A DNA stretch of 28,243 nucleotides from a virus: IMG/VR virus record IMGVR_UViG_3300025128_000240, positions 1 through 28,243 of that record. One strand, 5' to 3'. The notes under the pieces were generated by a model. The model searched no databases. It was given only the letters and a program-made list of their open reading frames with translations, and was not told the DNA's origin. A program made the position numbers and the translations under genes. Positions 1 to 7,170 of this stretch are shown one piece after another; positions within the stretch are counted from its first letter, which is position 1; each line of letters begins with the position of its first letter.

Positions 1-110
1 GGTTTGAAGAATGGTTTACCATTAAAAGTATATTCTGGAGTTGGTGCTCCATGGCTAGGGTCAGCTTTTTTAACTAACTCTACCCAAGAAAAATCTGCTT
101 GTTTTGTCAT
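1..110 (-). CDS. Partial CDS, N-terminus of an unidentified late protein
   Basis: The minus strand opens an ATG at 108-110 that overlaps the TGA of the gene before it (ATGA overlap). It reads 36 codons without a stop to the window edge, beginning MTKQADFSWVELVKKADPS and ending in ...NGKPFFK. Such translational coupling is the norm in this operon, so the frame is probably real. Nothing in the visible residues identifies a family. It is hydrophilic, with no signal peptide or membrane segment in the visible part. From its place it should be another virion or tail protein, but that is inference only. Confidence 0.6.
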   Translation of the reverse strand, partial: MTKQADFSWVELVKKADPSHGAPTPEYTFNGKPFFK

Positions 111-604
111 GTTATATATATTGAAGGCAAGAACTTTGGAGCTTTTTCTGTTCTATCTGGAGCGAGTGGTATCAATGTTAATACTCCTGTAGCAATACTA
201 AAACTAAATGTCTGACTTGCATGTGGCTCATACCCTATACTATCCCATGTGCTTGTAGCCGCATCCCACGTTCCAACATAATCATCCCAGTCGTTAGCGA
301 TTATCGTAACAGCGCCAACACCCGGACTTATGTATATGTTCTCTGATGGGTCATATACTGCTGGGACAAAACCTGTAAGGGTTAAGCTAGCTGTACCAGG
401 AACATCTTTAAATACTACATCAGAACTAGGTACTAATCCGCCTAATGTTAAACTGGCAACTGCTGGTGACTTGTGTACACCTTCAAAGTCTTCAACAGCA
501 TAACCAGTAAGCGTTAGTGTCCCAGCACCCGGAATAAAACTTAGGTCATCCCAAGCTCCTACATAGGCATCCCATGACCCTACAGTAGTATCCCAAGATG
601 ACAC
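107..604 (-). CDS. Repeat-containing virion/tail-associated protein (W-D and PGxxxLTLTG repeats)
   Basis: A 165-residue protein made mostly of short repeats. At both ends there are W-D units such as SWDTTVG, SWDAYVG, DWDDYVG and TWDAATS. Between them lie beta-strand-like units following the pattern PGxxxLTLTGxxP (PGAGTLTLTGYA, PGTASLTLTGFVP and two or three degenerate copies). Repeats of this kind occur in phage structural proteins and suggest a small beta-rich virion protein. It lies in the tail-fibre operon, 4 bases after the assembly-chaperone-like gene, and its stop overlaps the next start. There is no signal peptide or catalytic motif. A fibre or decoration role is inferred. Confidence 0.75.
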   Translation of the reverse strand: MSSWDTTVGSWDAYVGAWDDLSFIPGAGTLTLTGYAVEDFEGVHKSPAVASLTLGGLVPSSDVVFKDVPGTASLTLTGFVPAVYDPSENIYISPGVGAVTIIANDWDDYVGTWDAATSTWDSIGYEPHASQTFSFSIATGVLTLIPLAPDRTEKAPKFLPSIYIT

Positions 605-608
605 TTAA

Positions 609-896
609 TTAGATTCCGAAAGCTGCTGAAATTTCTTCCAAGTCTAGACCTAATGCAGCTAGTTTCTCTTTAGCGCTTGCTAACTTAGCAGCGCGAGCAA
701 CGGCTTCAGCAGAAGGCTCAGGAGCGGGTGGCTCGACAAATGAGAAAACATTTCCATCCCAAGTTCCGCCAATCCTAGCGTCGCTAGTAGCTTTGACCAC
801 ATCGGCCCCATCCATTTCAAATCCAACATCTTCGTCCACCACAATCATGTTTGTTACTGTTCCGCCTTCAACTAAGGCGTAATTTGCATGTGCCAT
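609..896 (-). CDS. Small tail-fibre-assembly-like protein
   Basis: A 95-residue protein. Its N-terminal half (HANYALVEGGTVTNMIVVDED) and the central TWDGNVFSFVEPPAPEP segment resemble small phage proteins encoded beside tail fibres and annotated as fibre-assembly or tail-chaperone-like. The C-terminus is an Ala/Lys helix followed by KLAALGLDLEEISAAFGI. That ending is nearly repeated in the protein encoded at 2340-2609 (KLEALGLTTEEVKEAFGI). The match suggests a shared docking or oligomerisation tail. It sits between the repeat protein and a C1q-like fibre. The specific chaperone role is inferred, since no single catalytic motif proves it. Confidence 0.7.
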   Translation of the reverse strand: MAHANYALVEGGTVTNMIVVDEDVGFEMDGADVVKATSDARIGGTWDGNVFSFVEPPAPEPSAEAVARAAKLASAKEKLAALGLDLEEISAAFGI

Positions 897-905
897 TAAT
901 ATCTC

Positions 906-968
906 CTATAGTCCAAATGCGTCTTTAGATTTAAAACCCAACTGTTCTAATGCGTTTCCTTTGCTCAT
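906..968 (-). CDS. 20-residue micro-protein resembling the fibre-assembly C-terminal module
   Basis: A 20-codon ORF, MSKGNALEQLGFKSKDAFGL, preceded by a good Shine-Dalgarno sequence (TAGGAG, 6-7 bases before the ATG). It fills the gap between two genes. Its sequence follows the C-terminal module of the neighbouring proteins at 609-896 and 2340-2609, which end in ALGLDLEEISAAFGI and ALGLTTEEVKEAFGI. It may be a free copy of that module or the remnant of a deleted longer gene. Expression is not shown. The ribosome site and the sequence match make it more than chance. Confidence 0.5.
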   Translation of the reverse strand: MSKGNALEQLGFKSKDAFGL

Positions 969-969
969 A

Positions 970-1575
970 TTAAACTCCTATTAACTTGAAACCAGACATA
1001 TGAGCGTACTGAATGTCGTCGGTATTAGTATAAATGTAAGCCATAAACTCTACATAATCTGCCGCTGATAAATTTAATATAGCGTTTCCCGTTAAATAAT
1101 GATGATTCGCATCTGGATCAGCGCTTCCAATGACTGTATAGTCGTTCTTCGTCCCGTTTATCAACAACCCCATATACACGTTATTACTGGCATTTATATT
1201 GTTAAATTTAGCACCATACGATATTGAATACTTACCGCCTTCTCCTGCTGGAACAGTGAATTTATTCGATGCGAAAGCGCTATCTGTATCCCAATTTTCC
1301 GACCCTAGCGTTACAACCGTTTCTGTGTTTGCGCTAATACTTTGAGTTGAAGCATTATACGCCGACCACGAAGGCGTGTTGTCTCCACCAGCAGAAGCCC
1401 ACGTCCCATCTCCCCTTAAAAAGTTAGATGCACTTGGTGTCCCCGTTGCAAAAGAAAGAACTTTCGACCCGTTTGTTATTAATGCTGACTTAGCGCTTCC
1501 ATCTGCAGTGGGAAGAGTGAAATCAGCAGAGCCATCTGCTGGGCCTATCTTGTCTGTTCTAATTGTAGATGCCAT
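970..1575 (-). CDS. Tail fibre protein with C1q-like C-terminal domain
   Basis: A 201-residue protein. Residues 1-65 look like a fibre attachment/shaft region, with the motif STIRTDKIGPADGSADFTLP and the widespread phage-fibre motif NFLRGDGTWASAGG. From about residue 68 a C1q/TNF-like beta domain follows: PSWSAYNAS, NKFTVPAGEGGKYSISYGA, ...VYMGLLINGT, ...LNLSAADYVEFMAYI. C1q-like domains in phage fibres usually trimerise and bind host surface ligands. The protein at 2612-3208 has the same layout and the same FTVPAGE-GKY and DLSAADY signatures, so the two are probably paralogues. The start codon is at the very end of the preceding gene (overlap of one base). Confidence 0.8.
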   Translation of the reverse strand: MASTIRTDKIGPADGSADFTLPTADGSAKSALITNGSKVLSFATGTPSASNFLRGDGTWASAGGDNTPSWSAYNASTQSISANTETVVTLGSENWDTDSAFASNKFTVPAGEGGKYSISYGAKFNNINASNNVYMGLLINGTKNDYTVIGSADPDANHHYLTGNAILNLSAADYVEFMAYIYTNTDDIQYAHMSGFKLIGV

Positions 1576-2336
1576 TATTTAAACTCCATTATGAAGCAGA
1601 CGCCGACTGCGCCAACAGCCCCTACTACATAACTTGTAGTGTTATTTCCAGAACCACCACCAGAACCATAGGCTTGTCCTGCTATTGACGCATGAACACT
1701 CGTTTGCGCTTGTAATCCACCACCGCCCCAAAAACTAGCACCAGCTTGAACTTCTCCAGTTGTGGTTGTGCCACCTCCATAACCGCCTAAAATAGAAATT
1801 CCCTCATTATTAGCTCCAACTGTTCCTGCTGCGGGAGTTGCCGGAGAAGCCCAGAACTTTCCACCTTTTCCTCCGGGTGCTGTGATTGTGCTCATAGAGC
1901 CGCTTCCTGATCCTGAAGTATGGGTAAACGTAGAATTTCCCCCATCTCCACCAACGCCACCTTCTGCACCAGCAGCGCCAGCGGCACCTATGGCAACAGT
2001 TATAGTATCGGCTGGAACTACACTTACCCTAGCAATAACTGTTGTTGCTCCAAGTCCGCCTGATCCGGGTTTTCCTGTGGTATTATCACCACCAGCGCCT
2101 CCGCCACCACCGCCTGTTATGAAAACTACGAGTTTACCAATACCAGAAGGAACGGTGTAAGTCCCGGTTGCGGTAAATTTAGCTACATCATCAAACCCCG
2201 GAAAGCCGCTTAATGTTCCTGAGTTTGTAAGGGTAACACCAGAAGGCACAAGTAACTTATCACCACTGACTCCTAGTGTGGTTGTTCCGGTAGCTACTCT
2301 TGGAGCTACTACATCAACTTTTACTGTAGATACCAT
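1575..2336 (-). CDS. Glycine-rich tail fibre protein (paralogue 1)
   Basis: A 253-residue protein. A short N-terminal segment (STVKVDVVAPRVATGTTTLGVSGD) precedes a beta strand FTATGTYTVPSGIGKLVVFITGGGGGGAGG. A long glycine-rich region follows with many GGxGG blocks, ending in AVGVCFIMEFK. The order FTATGT(W/Y)T-(hydrophobic strand)-GGGG-(Gly-rich body)-WEFK-type end is shared with the proteins at 3654-4361 and 4361-4993. In phages such glycine-rich domains (as in T4-like gp38-type adhesins and glycine-rich fibre tips) usually form receptor-binding tips. This exact role is inferred. The three genes are interspersed with C1q-like fibres in one operon. Confidence 0.78.
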   Translation of the reverse strand: MVSTVKVDVVAPRVATGTTTLGVSGDKLLVPSGVTLTNSGTLSGFPGFDDVAKFTATGTYTVPSGIGKLVVFITGGGGGGAGGDNTTGKPGSGGLGATTVIARVSVVPADTITVAIGAAGAAGAEGGVGGDGGNSTFTHTSGSGSGSMSTITAPGGKGGKFWASPATPAAGTVGANNEGISILGGYGGGTTTTGEVQAGASFWGGGGLQAQTSVHASIAGQAYGSGGGSGNNTTSYVVGAVGAVGVCFIMEFK

Positions 2337-2339
2337 AAT

Positions 2340-2609
2340 TTATATCCCGAAAGCTTCTTTAACTTCTTCTGTTGTGAGTCCAAGAGCTTCTAGTTTAGAT
2401 TTAGCTGAGGCCAGTCTTTCTTGCTTTGCTATTTGCTCTGCGTCATACTCTGCTTGCCATTCCGCATGAGCGATTTCAATGTCTGCTGTAGTTGGTTTTG
2501 GTTTATCAGACAACCACTCCTTTATGTAGACACCATCGCCATCATTTTGAAGAGTAAAATCTGTTGTTACCTCAAACCCTAATTGGATAAGTCCATTTGC
2601 TGTAATCAT
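2340..2609 (-). CDS. Small tail-fibre-assembly-like protein
   Basis: An 89-residue acidic protein beginning MITANGLIQLGFEVTTDFTLQND. It carries the segment VYIKEWLSDKPKPTTADIEIAHAEWQAEYDAEQ, typical of small phage tail proteins found beside fibre genes. A helix and the ending LASAKSKLEALGLTTEEVKEAFGI match the end of the protein at 609-896. It lies between a glycine-rich fibre and a C1q-like fibre, as expected for a dedicated assembly factor or small fibre subunit. No enzyme motif is visible. The chaperone assignment is inference from context and sequence style. Confidence 0.7.
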   Translation of the reverse strand: MITANGLIQLGFEVTTDFTLQNDGDGVYIKEWLSDKPKPTTADIEIAHAEWQAEYDAEQIAKQERLASAKSKLEALGLTTEEVKEAFGI

Positions 2610-2611
2610 TT

Positions 2612-3208
2612 TTATACTCCCGCCAACTTATATGCGCCCCAAGAATTATAATCTATGCCAGCATCTAAGGTCATAGTTCCTGAAGAAAAGGTTATCCAGA
2701 TATACCACTCTAAATAATCTGCAGCAGACAAATCAAATACACTAAAAAATGTTTGAGTCATAGCGCTTGTACTATTCGCCGGTGCGCCATGATAATTTTT
2801 TTGATTCGCAACTCCGTTGAGATATATCCACTGCCCCATATTTGCCACAACGATCCCCGCAGTATTGCTAACAGTGGAACGAGTCCATACAGCATACTTA
2901 CCCGCTTCTCCAGCAGGGACAGTAAATTTTCCAGTTGATGTGTCATGGCACCCACCAACGTCATATATTTCAGTTCCGGCGGTTATTTTATTATAGGTTG
3001 CGGTTGATAATCCTGTCGAAGCCGCATAAGCAGAGAATGAGGGGTTATTACCCCCAAATCCAGTTGCAGTCCCACTATTTGCTAATGTTCCCCCAGAGGC
3101 TACTGCTAATGTAGCTCCAGAAGGAACTGTTAAGGTGTCTCCAGACTCTCCTAATGTTATTGCAGTCCCTGTTGCTGGAACAATCTTTCCAACTTCTAAT
3201 GTACTCAT
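2612..3208 (-). CDS. Tail fibre protein with C1q-like C-terminal domain
   Basis: A 198-residue protein. The first 50 residues are a Gly/Ser/Thr-rich shaft-like segment (LEVGKIVPATGTAITLGESGDTLTVPSGATL). The rest, starting NPSFSAYAAS, is C1q-like: GKFTVPAGEAGKYAVWTRST, a small bonding loop, VFDLSAADYLEWYIWI, and a C-terminal GAYKLAGV. It matches the domain order and key phrases of the protein at 970-1575 but differs in loops, as expected of diverged receptor-binding tips. The ATG overlaps the end of the preceding gene by 4 bases. Confidence 0.8.
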   Translation of the reverse strand: MSTLEVGKIVPATGTAITLGESGDTLTVPSGATLAVASGGTLANSGTATGFGGNNPSFSAYAASTGLSTATYNKITAGTEIYDVGGCHDTSTGKFTVPAGEAGKYAVWTRSTVSNTAGIVVANMGQWIYLNGVANQKNYHGAPANSTSAMTQTFFSVFDLSAADYLEWYIWITFSSGTMTLDAGIDYNSWGAYKLAGV

Positions 3209-3654
3209 ACGATGCTCCAGTTACCGTTGACAGTAACTATGTAAGTATCTGCAATGGTAATTGGTCCTGCGCTCATTGCATTCTGTGCAGCCGTTACTGT
3301 TATGTTTTCAGATATTGTATTTCCGTTGTAACGCATAATGGCGTCAGTTCCTAAAGTCTCGTCAGGCTGGATTGTATCAGCCCTTAGACCTAAGAAGATT
3401 ACCTCCATACTGTTAGTACCTACTGGATCGTCTGCAGCGGGAGCTCCTCCAGTCATCGTAAGAGTCGTACCGTCTACGCTGTAAACATTAGTCATCTGCT
3501 TTACTCCAGCCAGCGTCACCAGAATTGATGCGCTGTTCGATGGAGCGTAATCCATTGTAAATACTGTCTTTGAACCATTAGGCCCAGTAGCAGTTCCTGC
3601 AAATATCTGACTTGGGTATTCCCCAAATGTTGGTTCAAATCCTAAATAAGGCAT
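3205..3654 (-). CDS. Tail fibre N-terminal/attachment-type protein
   Basis: A 149-residue protein with the layout of a phage fibre attachment module: MPYLGF...PSQIFAGTATGPNGSKTVFTMDYAPSNSASILVTLAGVKQMTNVYSVDG, then a second small segment about Asn-rich beta strands (RYNGNTISENITVTAAQNAMSAGPITI). The phrase ILVTLAGVKQMTN-YS parallels TLIVTINGVKQHTNAFSFSG in the long fibre at 5359-6564, so both carry the same module. Here it ends after about 149 residues, without a long shaft. It may act as an adaptor between the tail and the separately encoded tips. The function is inferred. Confidence 0.72.
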   Translation of the reverse strand: MPYLGFEPTFGEYPSQIFAGTATGPNGSKTVFTMDYAPSNSASILVTLAGVKQMTNVYSVDGTTLTMTGGAPAADDPVGTNSMEVIFLGLRADTIQPDETLGTDAIMRYNGNTISENITVTAAQNAMSAGPITIADTYIVTVNGNWSIV

Positions 3655-4361
3655 TATTTATACTCCCAAACTAATACTAGACCTGGCCTGCCAGCTGCTC
3701 CTGTGCTAGCGTCTGCTGTTGCAACTTCTCCACCGCCATAACCAACAGAAGCAGTTGTCGTAGCGGTAGTGGATGACACAGCGCCATAACCATGAGCCAC
3801 TTGCCCCGCGCTACTAGCCCCACCTCCGCCGCTACCAGCTATATACACCCCATTCGCCGGACCAGTTGGAAGCGCTGTAGTTGCCCCAGCAGTATGATTA
3901 GCATTACCACCCCCATTACCACCGATACACTCTATCTCTGTGAATGATCCCGTCCCAGTTGCATAGGTAAACTTAGATGTACCACCCGCTCCCCCAGCGC
4001 CAGAAGCACCAGCAGCGCCAGCAGCGCCAACCGTTGCCGTAACCGTTGTTACAGTGCTTACATCTAAAAATACTTTTGCATAGGCTCCAGCACCACCAGA
4101 ACCACCAGTATTTGCTCCCGCTCCAGAACCACCCCCTCCTGCAATCACCTCAACAACTATCTTGGTTGGGTTGTTTGTAGCTTTCGTCCATGTTCCGGTT
4201 GCTGTAAATATAGTTAACGCTTCCAACCCTGCCGCAGCACTAGCCCATGCATTATCTCCGCGAAGGAATGTAGTTGCTGATGCGGTCCCTGTCGCTCCTA
4301 AATTGGCGATACCTACGGCATCATCTTGAATAACTCCTGATCCTACTTTAGTTAATGCCAT
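3654..4361 (-). CDS. Glycine-rich tail fibre protein (paralogue 2)
   Basis: A 235-residue protein. The N-terminus MALTKVGSGVIQDDAVGIANLGATG and the motif TTFLRGDNAWASAAAG are standard fibre linkers. Then come FTATGTWTKATNNPTKIVVEVIAGGGGSGAG, a Gly/Ala-rich body, and the ending RPGLVLVWEYK. It is closely related in layout to 1575-2336 and 4361-4993. The FLRGD-x-x-WAS linker is shared with the C1q-like fibre at 970-1575, which shows that modules have been shuffled between neighbours. Probably a fibre tip or adhesin. Confidence 0.78.
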   Translation of the reverse strand: MALTKVGSGVIQDDAVGIANLGATGTASATTFLRGDNAWASAAAGLEALTIFTATGTWTKATNNPTKIVVEVIAGGGGSGAGANTGGSGGAGAYAKVFLDVSTVTTVTATVGAAGAAGASGAGGAGGTSKFTYATGTGSFTEIECIGGNGGGNANHTAGATTALPTGPANGVYIAGSGGGGASSAGQVAHGYGAVSSTTATTTASVGYGGGEVATADASTGAAGRPGLVLVWEYK

Positions 4362-4993
4362 TATTTAAACTCCCAAACAATTATGATCCCAGCGCTTCCT
4401 GCCGCACCATTTACGCTGTATCCTGCACCTCCACCAGCACCATATCCTGACCCAGCGACAGCAGCTTGTTCTCCAGTATAACCACTCCACCCACCAGTTC
4501 CCATCTGGGAATCTCCAGCAGCCCCAGTAGAACCATTGCGTCCATCACCACCTTTTATGTTTATATCTCCACCTGTTGCGGAGCCTCCAACAGCCATTCC
4601 ATAACCAGCATAAGCACCTACACCTTTAGCACCAGTTACTGTCGATGACCCACCGTGCGCTGTGTCTGTCCAAGAACTATCTCCTCCATCAGAACCAGCC
4701 GCGCTTGTTGTAGCTCCCGCTCCTCCTGAACCTACTAAAAGTACAGATTTAGTAACACTGGTAACATCAATAAACTTCTTAGCATACCCCCCACCAGAAC
4801 CACCAATTATATAAGTTGCCGCACCGCTTCGACCGCCGCCGCCACCACCGCCTTGTACTTCAACGATAACTTTAGTAATGTCCGTTGGTTTTGTCCATGT
4901 AGACGCTGCAGTAAATACTTGCCTAGAGGTAAATCCTGTAGAAGGCACTGCCCCCGTTGCTATGTTTGATGCTTCAATTTTCGTGGTTGCCAA
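4361..4993 (-). CDS. Glycine-rich tail fibre protein (paralogue 3)
   Basis: A 210-residue protein starting at a TTG codon (MATTKIEASNIATGAVPSTGF), with AGAGGA 8-9 bases upstream. It has the same core as its two neighbours: VFTAASTWTKPTDITKVIVEVQGGGGGGG, a glycine-rich body, and the ending SAGIIIVWEFK. No upstream ATG is available in frame, so TTG is the best start. It overlaps the end of the small membrane-protein ORF at 4974-5144 by 20 bases, consistent with translational coupling. Role as a fibre tip is inferred from family resemblance. Confidence 0.75.
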   Translation of the reverse strand: MATTKIEASNIATGAVPSTGFTSRQVFTAASTWTKPTDITKVIVEVQGGGGGGGRSGAATYIIGGSGGGYAKKFIDVTSVTKSVLLVGSGGAGATTSAAGSDGGDSSWTDTAHGGSSTVTGAKGVGAYAGYGMAVGGSATGGDINIKGGDGRNGSTGAAGDSQMGTGGWSGYTGEQAAVAGSGYGAGGGAGYSVNGAAGSAGIIIVWEFK

Positions 4994-5144
4994 AATAACT
5001 TCCTCTGTATTTGTCTGAGATGTATGCTTTTGCTTCTGTTAAGCAATTAGGTAGCATATCGTCTGGCGCTATTGCCATCCATATAATCAAGAACGGGATA
5101 AGAAACCAATGGGCTATCCTTGCGATTCCAACTATGAAACTCAA
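4974..5144 (-). CDS. Small single-pass membrane protein
   Basis: A 56-codon ORF that fills the otherwise empty gap between two tail genes. It reads SFIVGIARIAHWFLIPFLIIW... from a TTG at 5142-5144 that overlaps the preceding TGA (TTGA). Residues about 5-27 form one strong hydrophobic segment. The rest, APDDMLPNCLTEAKAYISDKYRGSYFGNHEN, is soluble. Coupling on both sides and sensible composition support it as a gene. The TTG start and the lack of a strong Shine-Dalgarno sequence lower confidence. Function unknown. A membrane protein inside a fibre cluster could be holin-like, but nothing proves that. Confidence 0.5.
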   Translation of the reverse strand: MSFIVGIARIAHWFLIPFLIIWMAIAPDDMLPNCLTEAKAYISDKYRGSYFGNHEN

Positions 5145-5359
5145 CGAATTTCAACAGGAGGATTCGCCCAAGGATCAGGCATAACAACATCAGCAGGGTC
5201 GCTGAATATGTCAGTTACATCCCTAAGATCATTGCGGTAAGTCTTCATAACTCCATCCAATTCTACTCCCGCTTCCACTGCTATGAAGAATGCCCCATCG
5301 CTCATCTGTAAAAGTTGATCGCGTACTCGTCGTACATCTTCCCAATTATTAAACGCCAT
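5141..5359 (-). CDS. Phage tail assembly chaperone-like protein
   Basis: A 72-residue protein when started at the ATG 5357-5359, which has GGAGAG at a good distance and overlaps the TAA of the fibre gene (TAATG). A longer reading adds a hydrophobic N-terminus but lies inside the fibre gene and is unlikely. The sequence NWEDVRRVRDQLLQMSDGAF...VMKTYRNDLRDVTDIFSDPADVVMPDPWANPP follows the pattern R-x-x-R-[DN]-x-L-L-x-x-[ST]-D...YR-x-x-LRD...P, typical of small phage tail assembly chaperones (PF16778-like). Its place just after a long fibre gene fits that role. Confidence 0.75.
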   Translation of the reverse strand: MAFNNWEDVRRVRDQLLQMSDGAFFIAVEAGVELDGVMKTYRNDLRDVTDIFSDPADVVMPDPWANPPVEIR

Positions 5360-6564
5360 TACATACTCTCCGATGATTGCCACCCAAAGCACGAACACAG
5401 ATGGGAATACGATGAATGTGAATAATCTGTTCGCCACCGCACATTTCTACTTGAATCTAAAGGAACGATTGAATGCCAATTCGATCCTGCCGCATAATTG
5501 TCACGGTCTTGTGTAGCTCCCGGCCCTGCAAAATAAATTGTTGAATGCGATCCAGCAAAAGCACATATAGCGCCAGTGCAAAATCCATCTGGACCAACAG
5601 GTGCAGGAACAGTTGTTGCTGCTAACGGACTTGAAGTCCAAGATGTTGGTTGAGAGGTGCCTGAGTTATTAACAAACAGTTCAATATATGAACTGCTGAA
5701 GTTAGACCCCATAAGCCAGCCGTTATTTGTGATGCCGCTTGTATTCTCGTTGATGAAAGGCCAGATATTACCGCTACCATCGTTACGCCACGCAAAGATA
5801 CAGCGGTCATTACCGTTGTACCATGTCTGTTTTGTTGAATTAAATGTTGGGGCGGTAGTCGATTCAGTTAGTTGAGACGCGGTGATTACTGCACTTCCAG
5901 AAGTAACAATCGCAGAATCATCAAGATACAGGTAATACCAAGTATCTGCCGTAGTTCCTGATTTCGTATACGTTACATCTTCGCCATAAACCATTTGGGT
6001 TGTCGTACCCTCATGCAGATACCGAAACCCAGAATTCAATATAATTGTGGTCGTGGTTCCCCATTGAAAAAATGGACGTACACGATAACCACGCAATTCA
6101 GTTAGAGCCATCCCGCTACTAGGGGCAGCAGCCCAAGCAGCATCTGTGCCATCACTTGTCAACAGATAAGTTGATGCGCCCAGAGCTAACGCGGAAGGAT
6201 CACCAGAAGAATCACCAACAATGATCTTGCCTCTTGCGAGTCCAGCCATCTTGGCTAGGGTTACAGAATTATCACCTAACTTAGAAGTAGTAACTGATCC
6301 ATCAACTGGGGTTAATGAGTTACCTATATCATTAATACCGACAACCTCTAACTCATCTGTTGTAACTAATGCAGCTCCTAGAGTAAGAACACTCCCACTA
6401 AAGCTAAATGCATTTGTATGCTGCTTTACGCCATTAATAGTAACTATTAAAGTCTGTTCACTTGGCGGTGTCCACCCTATGTCATGCGTAGCAGAGGTGG
6501 AAGAAGTGACATTGAAGACTTGGACGTTACTAGCTTTTCTATCTACTTGTCCTAAATATGCCAT
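5359..6564 (-). CDS. Tail fibre protein, long
   Basis: A 401-residue protein and the longest fibre here. The N-terminus MAYLGQVDRKASNVQVFNVTSSTSATHDIGWTPPSEQTLIVTINGVKQHTN is a known type of phage fibre attachment domain. Next comes a linker, VDGSVTTSKLGDNSVTLAKMAGLARGKIIVGDSSGDPSALALGA, ending in a STYLLTSDGTDAAWA motif. The C-terminal 250 residues (WGTTTTIILNSGFRYLHEGTTTQMVYGEDVTYT..., rich in Trp, Tyr and Asn) are a beta-rich tip. It probably mediates host recognition. A chaperone-like gene follows at once, which is the usual fibre/chaperone order. Confidence 0.82.
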   Translation of the reverse strand: MAYLGQVDRKASNVQVFNVTSSTSATHDIGWTPPSEQTLIVTINGVKQHTNAFSFSGSVLTLGAALVTTDELEVVGINDIGNSLTPVDGSVTTSKLGDNSVTLAKMAGLARGKIIVGDSSGDPSALALGASTYLLTSDGTDAAWAAAPSSGMALTELRGYRVRPFFQWGTTTTIILNSGFRYLHEGTTTQMVYGEDVTYTKSGTTADTWYYLYLDDSAIVTSGSAVITASQLTESTTAPTFNSTKQTWYNGNDRCIFAWRNDGSGNIWPFINENTSGITNNGWLMGSNFSSSYIELFVNNSGTSQPTSWTSSPLAATTVPAPVGPDGFCTGAICAFAGSHSTIYFAGPGATQDRDNYAAGSNWHSIVPLDSSRNVRWRTDYSHSSYSHLCSCFGWQSSESM

Positions 6565-6575
6565 TGTTTAATCAC

Positions 6576-6935
6576 CTATGCTGTCATTACCAGAACGCTT
6601 GCCACTGCATCAATTGCAGATCCAACTGAAGCTTTTGCATATAACGCTCTTGAGCTCGCTGCAGTACCGCTACATACCAAGTTGATTGGCTTCTCTATAA
6701 CTAGAGTGCTACTTGCTGGCACAGGAACTTTATATAAAATATATCCACCTGATAAGATAACTGGTGTTGCCGCGTTATTATAAAGTGTTAAATAAACATC
6801 CACCGAAGAAGTAGTTATGTTTGAAAAATATATGGCGTGAACAGTTTGATTGGTCGATGCTGTGTTGATACCCGGAACAAGGGGAAGAAACCCAGTCCCT
6901 AACTGAACTGCTTGTGTTTGAAAGTCATTAGCCAT
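6576..6935 (-). CDS. Small beta-rich virion protein, unknown
   Basis: A 119-residue protein (MANDFQTQAVQLGTGFLPLVPGINTAS...) predicted to be nearly all beta strand: VHAIYFSNITTSSVDVYLTLYNN, VILSGGYILYKVPVPASSTLVIEKPINLV, SRALYAKASVGSAIDAVASVLVM. That pattern suggests an Ig-like or jelly-roll small structural protein that decorates the tail or baseplate. No family is recognised with certainty. It is preceded by a Shine-Dalgarno sequence (GGAGGATAACC) and lies in the tail cluster. Confidence 0.75.
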   Translation of the reverse strand: MANDFQTQAVQLGTGFLPLVPGINTASTNQTVHAIYFSNITTSSVDVYLTLYNNAATPVILSGGYILYKVPVPASSTLVIEKPINLVCSGTAASSRALYAKASVGSAIDAVASVLVMTA

Positions 6936-6938
6936 AGG

Positions 6939-7160
6939 TTATCCTCCGAGGGCGATTGCCATGGCTACGGCTGCCGCATTAGGGTTGGTGTTTAATGTTG
7001 CTGCATCTGCAGTAACTGCTGTAGTCCCAAGGTTAGTAAACTGAGACTGTAGAACAGACTTGATTAAACGCAAATGTTGATCGCCCTCTGAAACAGGGTC
7101 TGTTCCTAGCGGCCAAGTGCTCGTAAGTTGTGAAATATATGTGGCTGATTCGATTCCCAT
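6939..7160 (-). CDS. Small phage structural/tail protein
   Basis: A 73-residue protein: MGIESATYISQLTSTWPLGTDPVSEGDQHLRLIKSVLQSQFTNLGTTAVTADAA. The phrase YI-QL-x-x-(S/T)WPLGTDP-(V/I)S-GD-H(I/L)RLIK-VL is a recurrent module in tail-fibre N-termini and in free-standing small phage proteins. It is thought to attach fibres to the tail, but its precise role is unproven. Here it is free-standing, with no shaft. AGGAGAGATAAA stands upstream of the ATG. Confidence 0.78.
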   Translation of the reverse strand: MGIESATYISQLTSTWPLGTDPVSEGDQHLRLIKSVLQSQFTNLGTTAVTADAATLNTNPNAAAVAMAIALGG

Positions 7161-7170
7161 TTTATCTCTC

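Noticed and set aside
1882-2160. Pro-rich plus-strand ORF
   Set aside because: It is the antisense reading of a glycine-rich fibre; poly-Pro is the expected shadow of Gly codons. The same holds for 13826-14296.
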